Of a DNA stretch of 23,004 bases, positions 13,277 through 20,154 are shown one piece after another. Position numbers and translations under genes: made by a program. The stretch spans positions 1 to 23,004 of the forward strand of contig DATNOU010000102.1 of the NCBI GenBank assembly GCA_035601195.1, read 5' to 3'. The notes below the pieces were generated by a model. It was not told the DNA's origin, did not search any database, and saw only the letters and a list, made by a program, of their open reading frames with translations. Source of the DNA: JAIBJP01 sp035601195 (GTDB lineage: Bacteria > Actinomycetota > Thermoleophilia > Gaiellales > Gaiellaceae). Each line of letters begins with the position of its first letter. Positions within the stretch are counted from its first letter, which is position 1.

Positions 13277-13497
13277 GCCGAGCGGCGGCGACGGACCTGC
13301 GGACCCTGCTGCCCGAGGGCGGCATAGGCAAGCGTCTGTAACGACTCGTTCAGGGTCGAGAGCTCATGCGCGATGCGCACGAGACCTTCGGCGGTCTCGA
13401 ACCGGCGGTTGAGAGCGTGCACCTCGGCGCACAACCGGTCGAGGCGCTCGAGGATGGCGTCCAACTGGCGGTCATCGAGGTGCTGTCGGTCCGGCAC
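13273..13497 (-). CDS. small coiled-coil protein of unknown function
   Basis: 74 aa from GTG 13497. Almost the whole chain is predicted helical with heptad-like hydrophobics (L-D-A-I-L-E-R-L-D-R-L-C-A-E-V-H-A-L), ending in a basic R-R-R-R tail. I do not recognise a family. A TAGGAT -10 box stands 8 nt before the GTG, inside the 3' end of the upstream HAD-like gene, which it overlaps by 26 nt. The stop overlaps the hppA stop region from the opposite strand by 4 nt. Only its length and composition, the promoter and the neat packing between neighbours support it. Confidence 0.55.
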   Translation of the reverse strand: MPDRQHLDDRQLDAILERLDRLCAEVHALNRRFETAEGLVRIAHELSTLNESLQTLAYAALGQQGPQVRRRRSA

Positions 13498-13975
13498 TCC
13501 TACTGATCCTAACGAGGTCCTCTCGAGACGAGACGAGGGTGGTGCCCGGCCCCAGGCGTTCGAGCAGGCGTTCCTGAGCGCCGGCGCCCGCCTCGAGGAC
13601 GTTCACACGCCGTTCCGCGCCCAGGTGTGCGAGCGCGATCCGCCCGAGCGGCTCGGGGGCGTCGGTGAAGACGCCCAGCCGTATTCCCCCGGAGGCAAGC
13701 GAACGGAGAGCCGCGCTTGCCTCGCCGTCCGGGCGCAGGAACACGGGCACTCGGTCTTCCGCGAAGCGCTCCAGCGCTGCGCGCCAGTCGCCGACGCCAC
13801 CGGCCGCCCACGCGTCGAGCTCCTCGGCTGCCGCGCCGCGATCGCGCGGCAGGGAAGCGGGGTCGAGGGCTGCGATCGAACCGAAGCGGCGCGCGGCATC
13901 GGCGAGGAACTCGTTCCAGAGCGGCCTTGTGTCGCCCAGGGCTCGGTCCAGATCGATGGCGAGAGCCCGCGTCAT
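13472..13975 (-). CDS. HAD-like protein with degenerate active site
   Basis: 167 aa from ATG 13975, overlapping the VanZ-like stop by 4 nt (ATGA). The N terminus L-A-I-D-L-D-R-A-L-G-D-T resembles HAD motif I (D8-x-D10), and G-V-F-T-D-A-P fits motif II with its Thr. A cap-like helical segment lies between (W-N-E-F-L-A-D-A-A-R-R-F-G). The conserved lysine of motif III and the acidic pair of motif IV are not evident; the matching strand ends T-T-L-V-S-S-R-E-D-L. It may be a non-catalytic relative or a diverged phosphatase. Longer upstream starts in this frame give Arg/Pro-rich shadow sequence of the VanZ-like gene and were rejected. Confidence 0.7.
   Translation of the reverse strand: MTRALAIDLDRALGDTRPLWNEFLADAARRFGSIAALDPASLPRDRGAAAEELDAWAAGGVGDWRAALERFAEDRVPVFLRPDGEASAALRSLASGGIRLGVFTDAPEPLGRIALAHLGAERRVNVLEAGAGAQERLLERLGPGTTLVSSREDLVRISRSAGPTAPR
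13506..13511 (-). promoter_or_regulatory. -10 box (TAGGAT) for the 13273-13497 gene
   Basis: On the minus strand TAGGAT precedes the GTG at 13497 by 8 nt. It lies within the coding end of the HAD-like gene. Confidence 0.35.
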
Positions 13976-14310
13976 TGCGAGAGCCGTGCGGCGAGCGCGA
14001 CGCCCAGAACAGCCCCCGCCGTGTCGACGAGCCAGTCGAGCGGCGATCCATGGCGGCCTGTCACGAACGCCTGATGCACCTCGTCCGTGGCCGCGTAGGC
14101 GGAAGCGAGGAGAACAGCCGCGGGAGCGTTCCGGGCCGCGCGAAGGATCAACCCGCCCAGGATCGCGTATTCGGCGAGGTGCGCGAGCTTGCGGAGGACG
14201 GTGTCCCAGGTTCCGAGCCCGGTTCCGAGGTCCGGAATCGAAGAGAGGACGAAGATGACGGCCGCCCAGAGGACCACCGGCGCCCAATACGTGAGCCGCG
14301 AAGCAACCAT
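13972..14310 (-). CDS. VanZ-like integral membrane protein
   Basis: 112 aa with four hydrophobic segments: V-V-L-W-A-A-V-I-F-V-L-S-S-I-P, then the K-L-A-H-L-A-E-Y-A-I-L-G-G-L-I-L region, P-A-A-V-L-L-A-S-A-Y-A, and L-V-D-T-A-G-A-V-L-G-V-A-L. Family hallmarks are S-S-I-P-D early, K-x-x-H-x-x-E-Y in the second helix, A-x-x-D-E-x-H-Q-x-F-V-x-G-R and D-W-L-V-D-T-x-G-x-x-L-G. VanZ relatives are linked to teicoplanin resistance in enterococci, but most chromosomal members have no known role. It is the first gene of a minus-strand group with the HAD-like gene. A TACGCT -10 box lies 6 nt before the ATG. Confidence 0.88.
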   Translation of the reverse strand: MVASRLTYWAPVVLWAAVIFVLSSIPDLGTGLGTWDTVLRKLAHLAEYAILGGLILRAARNAPAAVLLASAYAATDEVHQAFVTGRHGSPLDWLVDTAGAVLGVALAARLSQ

Positions 14311-14316
14311 CGCGTG

Positions 14317-14322
14317 AGCGTA
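14317..14322 (-). promoter_or_regulatory. -10 box (TACGCT) for the VanZ-like gene
   Basis: On the minus strand TACGCT is followed by 6 nt and the ATG at 14310. Same leaderless geometry as elsewhere in the window. Confidence 0.38.
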
Positions 14323-14394
14323 GCCCGAGGGAGGGATGCGGGGTTGAGGCGCCGCGACCGATCTAAGCTAGTGGAAGATCCTTCCAGGAGTTCA

Positions 14395-14862
14395 ATGGCA
14401 TCTGCGGAGAATTACGAAGGCGACCTGCCTCTCGGCGAGCTGATCGCGCGAGCGAGCCTCGTCGCACCCAACGAGCTCTACGCGGCCCTGGCGACGGCGC
14501 GGGCCGCAGGCCGCCGCCTGGGGGACGTGCTCCTCGAGCAGGGCCTCGTCGGCGAGCGAGATCTTGCGAGGATCGTGGCCGAGCAGGAGGGGCTCGAGTT
14601 CGTCGATCTGGGGAAGCTCGACCTCGATCAACCCGCCGTCGACCTCCTCTCTGAGCGCAGCTCGCGCCGGCACCGCGCGATCTCCTTCCGTTCTGAGGGT
14701 GCTGCAACGTTCGTGGCGGTGGCCGATCCGACGGACACCGAAGGACTCGACGCGATCGTCGCGGAGATCCCGGGTGGGGTCCGCTTCGTCGTCGCCACCG
14801 CCGACGAGATCGACGCCGCTCTTGCCGAGGCGTTCGGGGAAGCCTCCGCCGAAGCCTGGTAG
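14395..14862 (+). CDS. stand-alone MshEN / GspE N-terminal domain protein
   Basis: 155 aa, AGGAG just upstream of ATG 14395. The product is essentially one T2SSE_N/MshEN domain, normally the N-terminal part of type II secretion or type IV pilus ATPases, here without the ATPase. Two tandem motifs are visible: L-P-L-G-E-L-I-A-R-A-S-L-V (about residues 11-23) and R-R-L-G-D-V-L-L-E-Q-G-L-V (about 42-54), followed by Q-E-G-L-E-F-V-D-L. In MshE this paired R-L-G-x2-L-x3-G motif binds cyclic di-GMP. Here the second motif is intact, while the first has P for R and S for G. A receptor or adaptor role is possible. Its stop codon lies in the P1 helix of the following riboswitch. Confidence 0.78.
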   Translation: MASAENYEGDLPLGELIARASLVAPNELYAALATARAAGRRLGDVLLEQGLVGERDLARIVAEQEGLEFVDLGKLDLDQPAVDLLSERSSRRHRAISFRSEGAATFVAVADPTDTEGLDAIVAEIPGGVRFVVATADEIDAALAEAFGEASAEAW

Positions 14863-15015
14863 GTTTCCGCCACACATAGGCGAGCGGCAAGGGAAGCCGG
14901 TGCAAGTCCGGCACGGTCCCGCCGCTGTAAGGGGAGACGCTCTCCCGTCGAATTGCCACTGGCCCCCGGGCCGGGAAGGCGGCGGAAGAGGGAGCCCCGA
15001 GTCAGAAGACCTGCC
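14858..15015 (+). promoter_or_regulatory. cobalamin (adenosylcobalamin-class) riboswitch
   Basis: Clear conserved core: GGGAAGCCGGTGCAAGTCC at 14891-14909, CCCGCCGCTGTAA at 14918-14930, GCCACTG near 14955 paired with GGGAAGGC near 14974, and the B12 box GTCAGAAGACCTGCC at 15001-15015. The closing helix P1 forms from GGTAGGT (14858-14864) and ACCTGCC (15009-15015), seven pairs. It precedes the cobalamin uptake and assembly operon starting at 15055, so rising cobalamin should switch that operon off. The 5' strand of P1 includes the stop codon of the MshEN-type gene. Confidence 0.95.
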
Positions 15016-15017
15016 GT

Positions 15018-15050
15018 CCGCCTTCAGTCCGTTCCCCTCGCGGAAGGAGG
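15018..15050 (+). promoter_or_regulatory. riboswitch expression platform: Shine-Dalgarno sequestering hairpin
   Basis: CCGCCTTC (15018-15025) can pair with GAAGGAGG (15043-15050), seven of eight positions, the exception being one G-A mismatch. The right strand is the Shine-Dalgarno of btuF, whose GTG begins 4 nt later. No T-run follows, so control is probably at translation initiation. Confidence 0.6.
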
Positions 15051-15054
15051 AAAC

Positions 15055-15996
15055 GTGCTTCGTCGAGCTCTTTTGGCCTTCATGGCCGTATTGGTCGTGC
15101 TGGTCCTCGCTGCCTGCGGCAGCAATGGCGCTCCCCAGGCGTCGCCAACGCAGGCGGCGGCTCCGCCGGCCGAGCCATTCCCGGTCACCGTCGAGAGCGC
15201 GGGCGCGCCGGTAACGATCGCCACTCGTCCCGAAAGGATCGTCTCACTCTCCCCGACTGCGACCGAGTCGCTCTTCGCAATCCACGCCGGTGACCAAGTA
15301 GTGGCCGTGGACGACCAGTCGAATTACCCCGCTGAGGCACCCCACTCGAAGCTCTCGGGCTACCAGCCGAACGTGGAGGCCATCGCCGGCTATCGCCCCG
15401 ACCTTGTCGTGGCAGCTTTCGATCCAAGTGGCCTCGTCAAGGGTCTCCGGAAGCTCGGTATCCCGGTGCTCCTGCAGCCGGCGGCGACGAACCTGGGCGA
15501 GGCCTACGCCGAGATCGAGGCGCTCGGCCTCGCGACCGGGCACGAGCCTGGGGCCAAGGCGGTCGTGAAGCGCATGCGCGCCCGCATCGCCGAGCTCGTC
15601 GCATCTGCTTCCGCCGGGAAGTCGATCGTCGTCTACCACGAGCTCGGGCCGGACTACTTCTCGGCGACGTCGAAGACCTTCATCGGCTCGATCTACAAGC
15701 TGCTCGGAGCCGAGAACATCGCCGACGGTGCGGGGGGGAAAGCTCCCGATTACCCGCAGCTCTCGGCGGAATACATCCTCTCGGCAAACCCAGACGTGAT
15801 CGTTCTCTCGGACACCAAGTGCTGCGGGCAGTCTCCAGAGACGGTCGCCGGCCGGCCCGGTTGGTCGAAGATCGCCGCGGTTCGAAACGGCCACGTGATT
15901 CCTGTCGATGACGACATCGCGTCGCGGTGGGGCCCCCGTACCGTGGACTTCGTCGAGATCGTCGCGCGGGCGATCGCCGAGGCCGGCTCTCCGTGA
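15055..15996 (+). CDS. btuF: cobalamin/corrinoid ABC transporter substrate-binding lipoprotein
   Basis: Binds cobalamin or its precursors outside the membrane and delivers them to BtuCD. 313 aa from GTG 15055 with GGAGG 4 nt upstream; earlier in-frame starts would lie inside the riboswitch. The signal peptide ends in lipobox L-A-A-C (C21), and an Ala/Pro-rich linker follows. The helical-backbone binding domain (Peripla_BP_2) shows R-P-E-R-I-V-S-L-S-P-T-A-T-E-S-L-F near the N terminus. P-N-V-E-A-I-A-G-Y-R-P-D-L-V-V and D-T-K-C-C-G-Q follow. Riboswitch control and the cob genes downstream favour a corrinoid substrate over siderophores. It overlaps btuC by 4 nt. Confidence 0.9.
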   Translation: MLRRALLAFMAVLVVLVLAACGSNGAPQASPTQAAAPPAEPFPVTVESAGAPVTIATRPERIVSLSPTATESLFAIHAGDQVVAVDDQSNYPAEAPHSKLSGYQPNVEAIAGYRPDLVVAAFDPSGLVKGLRKLGIPVLLQPAATNLGEAYAEIEALGLATGHEPGAKAVVKRMRARIAELVASASAGKSIVVYHELGPDYFSATSKTFIGSIYKLLGAENIADGAGGKAPDYPQLSAEYILSANPDVIVLSDTKCCGQSPETVAGRPGWSKIAAVRNGHVIPVDDDIASRWGPRTVDFVEIVARAIAEAGSP

Positions 15997-17060
15997 TCGG
16001 GGCGCTCCGTGCACGGGGTGGGGCGGGAGCCGGTCCCGGCTTGACGATCCCGTGGGCCTTAACGGCAGCTTCTGTGCTGCTCGGATCGGTTCTCCTCGCG
16101 CTCGGGATCGGACCTGTGGGCCTCGGGTTCGGGCCCATCGCTCGAGAGATCGCGAGTCATATCCCGTTTCTCGGCGTCCATTCGTCGTTTTCGCCAAGCG
16201 AGGACGCTATTCTCTGGCAGCTCCGAGCTCCGCGGGTGGTGCTGGGGATCCTGGTCGGTGCGATGCTCGCGTCGGCGGGGGCCGCCTACCAGGGGGTCTT
16301 CCGCAACCCGTTGGCCGACCCTTACCTGCTCGGTGCCGCCGCCGGAGCGGGCCTGGGAGCGACGCTCGTGATCGGCTACGCTCACGGCGCCGCCGCGAGC
16401 CGAGACCTGCGGCCGCTGGCGGCGTTTGTCGGCGCCACGGCCGGCGTCGTCGCTGCGTACGCGCTTGGGCGCTCGGTCGGCGGGGGGCGGAGCCCCGCCA
16501 CGCTCATCCTTGCGGGCGTCACGGTCGCGTCCTTTCTGACTGCCGTGCAGACATTCGTGCAGCAGCAGAACACAGACACGGTGCAGGAGGTCTACGCCTG
16601 GATTCTCGGGCAGCTCGAGACGTCCGGCTGGCGAGACGTTGCCGTCCTGGTTCCGTACGTCGTGGTCAGTTGGGTGGTGCTTCTGCTCCACCGGCGGCTG
16701 CTCGACGTACTGGCGGTCGGCGACGAGGAGGCCGCGAGCTTGGGTGTGAATGTCGCGCGCGTGCGGCTCGTCGTCCTCGGCATGGCGACGCTCGGGACGG
16801 CGGCGGCTGTGGCGTTGAGCGGCCTGATTGTGTTCGTCGGGATCATCGTCCCCCACGCGATCCGCCTGGTGGCAGGGACGAGCTATCGCGTCGTCCTACC
16901 GCTCTCGCTTGCATTCGGCGCGGCCTTTCTCGTTCTGGCCGATCTCCTCGCCCGTACGGTGATCTCTCCGGCGGAGTTGCCGATCGGAGTCGTGACGGCG
17001 TTCTTCGGCGCCCCGTTCTTTGCGGTCGTGCTCCGCATGACCCGCACGGTGGTGCCGTGA
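15993..17060 (+). CDS. btuC: cobalamin ABC transporter permease (FecCD/BtuC family)
   Basis: Forms the transmembrane channel of the corrinoid importer. 355 aa from GTG 15993, which overlaps the btuF stop (GTGA); an upstream ATG at 15927 would add 22 residues lying within btuF and is less likely. About ten transmembrane helices are expected. Family motifs include L-R-A-P-R-V-V-L-G-I-L-V-G-A, Y-Q-G-V-F-R-N-P-L-A-D-P-Y-L-L-G, G-D-E-E-A-A-S-L-G-V-N-V (coupling helix region) and G-I-I-V-P-H-A-I-R-L-V-A-G. The near-end E-L-P-I-G-V-V-T-A-F-F-G-A-P-F-F is typical of FecCD permeases. Confidence 0.92.
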   Translation: MIGALRARGGAGAGPGLTIPWALTAASVLLGSVLLALGIGPVGLGFGPIAREIASHIPFLGVHSSFSPSEDAILWQLRAPRVVLGILVGAMLASAGAAYQGVFRNPLADPYLLGAAAGAGLGATLVIGYAHGAAASRDLRPLAAFVGATAGVVAAYALGRSVGGGRSPATLILAGVTVASFLTAVQTFVQQQNTDTVQEVYAWILGQLETSGWRDVAVLVPYVVVSWVVLLLHRRLLDVLAVGDEEAASLGVNVARVRLVVLGMATLGTAAAVALSGLIVFVGIIVPHAIRLVAGTSYRVVLPLSLAFGAAFLVLADLLARTVISPAELPIGVVTAFFGAPFFAVVLRMTRTVVP

Positions 17061-17854
17061 GGCAGCTCGCTCTCAAAGGCGTCTCAGTGGCTCTCGACGG
17101 CGCGCGCGTTGTCGAGGATTTCAGCCTCTCGGTGGAGACCGGAGAGTGGGTTGGGCTCATAGGGCCAAACGGCGCCGGGAAGACGACCGTTCTCCGGGCC
17201 ATCGCGGGTCTCGTGCCGTACACCGGGGGCATAGCCGTGCGCGGAGACGACCTGGCGGCGCTCTCGCGGCGGGAGGTGGCGCGGCGGATCGCGCTCGTCC
17301 CGCAAAGCCCTGTGCTTCCGCCCGACATGTCGATGCTCGAGTACGTACTCCTGGGGCGAACGCCGCACCTGGGCTACGTCGCGACGCCGGGCGCGCGCGA
17401 CCTCGACTCGTGCCGCCTCGCCTTGGGTCGGCTGGACGCCGCCCACCTCGCCGATCGCCGGCTGGGCTCGCTCAGCGGCGGCGAGCGGCAGCGAGCGGTT
17501 CTGGCACGCGCGATGGCTCAGGACGCAGGTCTCATCCTGCTCGACGAGCCGACGACCTCGCTCGACGTCGGAGCGCAGCAACAGGTGCTGGAGCTCATCG
17601 CCGGGCTGCGGTCGGACGCCGGGCTCACGGTCGTCAGCGCCATGCACGACCTCACCGTCGCGGGGCAGTACGCGGACCGCCTCGTTCTCCTCGACGGCGG
17701 GCGTGAGGTGGCAAGCGGCGCACCCAAGGACGTGCTCACCGAGGAGCATGTCGCGCGCCACTATGGCGCATCGGTTCGCATCGTCTCCGACGAAGAGACG
17801 GGCATCGCGGTGGTTCCGCTGCGCCCCCACCATGCGGAGGAGCGGATCGGCTGA
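17057..17854 (+). CDS. btuD: cobalamin ABC transporter ATP-binding protein
   Basis: ATPase that powers corrinoid import through BtuC. 265 aa from GTG 17057, overlapping the btuC stop by 4 nt. All nucleotide-binding motifs are intact: Walker A G-P-N-G-A-G-K-T (36-43), Q-loop V-P-Q-S-P (81-85), signature L-S-G-G-E (139-143), Walker B L-I-L-L-D-E-P (159-165) and switch histidine H197. The length and the 25-odd residues after the D-G-G-R-E-V-A-S-G segment fit FecE/BtuD-type ATPases. The stop shares one base with the cobU start. Confidence 0.93.
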   Translation: MRQLALKGVSVALDGARVVEDFSLSVETGEWVGLIGPNGAGKTTVLRAIAGLVPYTGGIAVRGDDLAALSRREVARRIALVPQSPVLPPDMSMLEYVLLGRTPHLGYVATPGARDLDSCRLALGRLDAAHLADRRLGSLSGGERQRAVLARAMAQDAGLILLDEPTTSLDVGAQQQVLELIAGLRSDAGLTVVSAMHDLTVAGQYADRLVLLDGGREVASGAPKDVLTEEHVARHYGASVRIVSDEETGIAVVPLRPHHAEERIG

Positions 17855-18369
17855 TGGCGCTCACGTTTCTTCTCGGAGGCGCCCGGAGCGGCAAGTCGGC
17901 GCTCGCAGTCCGCACGGCGTCCTCGTGGAGCGGCCCCGTCGTCTTCGTGGCCACCGGGACGGCGGGTGACGAGGAAATGGCGGAGCGGATCCGCCGCCAC
18001 CGAGCCGAGCGTCCGCCGGGCTGGACCACGGTGGAGGAGCCGGTGCAGCTGCATGAGGTCTTGCGCCGAGTGCCCATCGATGCGTGCCTGCTCGTCGATT
18101 GCCTTTCCCTCTGGGTCGCCAACCTGCTCGAGGCCGGCTGGCAGGACGACGCCGTCGAGGAGGAGGCGACCGCCGTGGCGGCAGCGGCAGCGTCGCGCGC
18201 GGCCCTGACGCTGGTGGTGAGCAACGAGGTCGGCCTCGGAGTCGTCCCCGAGACACCGTTGGGGCGGCGCTATCGCGATGTCCTCGGAAGGGTGAACGCG
18301 ATCTTCGCGGAGGCCGCGTCAGAGCCGCTCCTCGTAGTTGCCGGACGCAAGGTCCGCCTAGAATCGTGA
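17854..18369 (+). CDS. cobU: adenosylcobinamide kinase / adenosylcobinamide-phosphate guanylyltransferase
   Basis: Phosphorylates adenosylcobinamide and activates it as GDP-cobinamide in nucleotide-loop assembly. 171 aa, normal for CobU/CobP. It has the P-loop G-G-A-R-S-G-K-S (8-15), the guanylylated histidine region R-R-H-R-A-E-R-P-P-G-W (H49), L-L-V-D-C-L-S-L-W-V, and V-V-S-N-E-V-G-L-G-V-V-P. ATG 17854 shares a base with the btuD stop, and the stop overlaps cobT by 4 nt. Confidence 0.95.
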   Translation: MALTFLLGGARSGKSALAVRTASSWSGPVVFVATGTAGDEEMAERIRRHRAERPPGWTTVEEPVQLHEVLRRVPIDACLLVDCLSLWVANLLEAGWQDDAVEEEATAVAAAAASRAALTLVVSNEVGLGVVPETPLGRRYRDVLGRVNAIFAEAASEPLLVVAGRKVRLES

Positions 18370-19409
18370 AGGTCGAAACGCGCATTCGCCCCGTGGACGA
18401 GACAGCTCGGCAGGCGGCTCTGACCGCGTGGGATCGAAAGGCGAAGCCACGCGGAAGCCTGGGCGAGCTCGAGTCGCTCGCGGCCCGCGTCGCCGCGATC
18501 AGACGGACCCCTAACCCGGGTCCGCTCGAGGCCGTCATCGTCCTCGCGGCCGGTGATCATGGCTACGCGGCCGAGGGCGTGAGCGCCTACCCGGCAACGG
18601 TGACCAGGCAGATGGTCGCGAGTTTCGCTGGGGGGCGGGCGGCGATCACGACCATCGCCGAGCGCGCCGGAGCGCACCTGGTGGTCGTGGACGCAGGGAT
18701 CGCGGAGCCCTTCGACCATCCGGCTGTCCGGGCGGTGCGCCTCGGCGCCGGGACGGCGAACGGCGCGATGGGGCCGGCGATGACACGCGAGGCCGCCGTT
18801 CGCGGGCTTACGGCCGGCGCCGAGCTCGCCGAGGAGCTGGCGGGGCAAGGCTTTGGGATCGTTGCACTCGGCGAGATGGGGATCGGGAACACGACCGCGG
18901 CGAGCGCCCTCTGCGCCGCGCTGCTTCCCGAAGACCCGGCAGCCGTCTGCGGTCGCGGGACCGGCATCGACGAACGCACGCTTGGCCGTAAGGTGGCCGT
19001 CGTACGTCGGGCGCTGGCGGCGAATCGTCCGGAGCCTGACGATCCAACGGGGACGCTCGCGGCGCTGGGAGGCTACGAGCTCGCCTTTCTGGCCGGGGTC
19101 TGCCTCGGCGCGGCCGCGATTGCGACCGTGATTCTGCTCGACGGCTTCGTGACCGCTTCAGCCGCGCTCGTCGCCGCTCGAATCGAGCCTGGAGTCACGG
19201 ACTATCTCGTCGCCTCCCACCTCTCGCCCGAGCCGGGCCATGCGCTCGTCCTTGCCGACCTAGGGCTCCGGCCCCTGCTCGACCTCGGTCTTCGGCTCGG
19301 GGAGGGGAGCGGCGCGGCCCTCGCGCTGCCGATCCTGCAGTCGGCCTTGGCGCTACTCGCCGACATGGCGACGTTCGAGCAGGCGGGAGTCGACGACCGT
19401 GGCTCTTAG
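18366..19409 (+). CDS. cobT: nicotinate-nucleotide-dimethylbenzimidazole phosphoribosyltransferase
   Basis: Makes alpha-ribazole phosphate from nicotinate mononucleotide and a lower-ligand base such as 5,6-dimethylbenzimidazole. 347 aa from GTG 18366. Family landmarks are K-P-R-G-S-L-G-E-L-E, A-A-G-D-H-G-Y-A-A-E-G-V-S-A-Y-P, G-E-M-G-I-G-N-T-T (E170) and the catalytic-base glutamate E313 in R-L-G-E-G-S-G-A-A. It overlaps cobU by 4 nt and cobS by 11 nt. No bluB-like gene for base synthesis is in this window, so the base may come from elsewhere in the genome or from the environment. Confidence 0.95.
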   Translation: MKVETRIRPVDETARQAALTAWDRKAKPRGSLGELESLAARVAAIRRTPNPGPLEAVIVLAAGDHGYAAEGVSAYPATVTRQMVASFAGGRAAITTIAERAGAHLVVVDAGIAEPFDHPAVRAVRLGAGTANGAMGPAMTREAAVRGLTAGAELAEELAGQGFGIVALGEMGIGNTTAASALCAALLPEDPAAVCGRGTGIDERTLGRKVAVVRRALAANRPEPDDPTGTLAALGGYELAFLAGVCLGAAAIATVILLDGFVTASAALVAARIEPGVTDYLVASHLSPEPGHALVLADLGLRPLLDLGLRLGEGSGAALALPILQSALALLADMATFEQAGVDDRGS

Positions 19410-20154
19410 CGCGCGGATCATCCGCCCTCCCGCCGCCGCGCTCGCCTTCCTCACGCTCCTGCCCCTGGGCCGCCTCGAGCTCGATGAGCGGGACGTCGCC
19501 CGCGGCGCGCTCCTCTTTCCAGTCGTCGGAGCGCTTGTCGGCGCGGCCGTCGCTCTCGTCGGGATAGGTCTCGAGGACACCCTGACCCCGTTTCTCGCCG
19601 CGGGCGTGGCAGTCGCCTTCGAGGCAGTGGTAACGGGGGGGATACACCTGGATGCCCTCGCGGATGCCTCGGACGGCCTCGGCGCTCCCAACAGACGCCG
19701 TGCGCTCGAGATCATGGGGGAAGGCCCGGTCGGCGCTTTCGGGGCCACGTCATTGATCGTCGACCTCCTCTTGAAGACGGGCGCCATCGCCGTCCTCCTG
19801 GCGGCTGACGACACTCTCGTTCTGGTAGCCGCCGCGCTCGCACTCGGCCGGGCTGCGCCGCTCGTTCTGGCCTGGGCGCTTCCGTACGCTCGGTCCGGTG
19901 AGGGCAGCGGGCGGATCCTGACGGACGGCACACCCTCTTGGAGCCTCGGCGGCGGCCTCTCCCTTGCGCTCGTGCTGGCGACGACGCTCCTTGGCCTGCG
20001 GGCCGTAGCCTTGTTGGCCGGCGCAGCGGTGGCCACGCTCTTCGTCGCCGTGACCGCCAGGCGGCGCCTCGGCGGCGTCACCGGCGACGTTCTCGGGGCG
20101 GGCATCGAGCTGGCGACGACGGGAAGCCTGCTCGCGGCGGTGGCGACGGTCTGA
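19399..20154 (+). CDS. cobS: adenosylcobinamide-GDP ribazoletransferase (cobalamin synthase)
   Basis: Joins GDP-cobinamide to alpha-ribazole (phosphate) at the membrane. 251 aa, mostly hydrophobic, with about six to seven transmembrane segments. The Mg2+-binding signature G-G-I-H-L-D-A-L-A-D-A-S-D-G-L-G (near residue 80) and the L-P-L-G-R region near the N terminus fit CobS. The early L-A-F-L-T-L-L-P-L-G is typical. The GTG at 19399 lies 11 nt inside cobT; the TGA shares a base with the cobC ATG. Confidence 0.93.
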   Translation: MALSARIIRPPAAALAFLTLLPLGRLELDERDVARGALLFPVVGALVGAAVALVGIGLEDTLTPFLAAGVAVAFEAVVTGGIHLDALADASDGLGAPNRRRALEIMGEGPVGAFGATSLIVDLLLKTGAIAVLLAADDTLVLVAAALALGRAAPLVLAWALPYARSGEGSGRILTDGTPSWSLGGGLSLALVLATTLLGLRAVALLAGAAVATLFVAVTARRRLGGVTGDVLGAGIELATTGSLLAAVATV

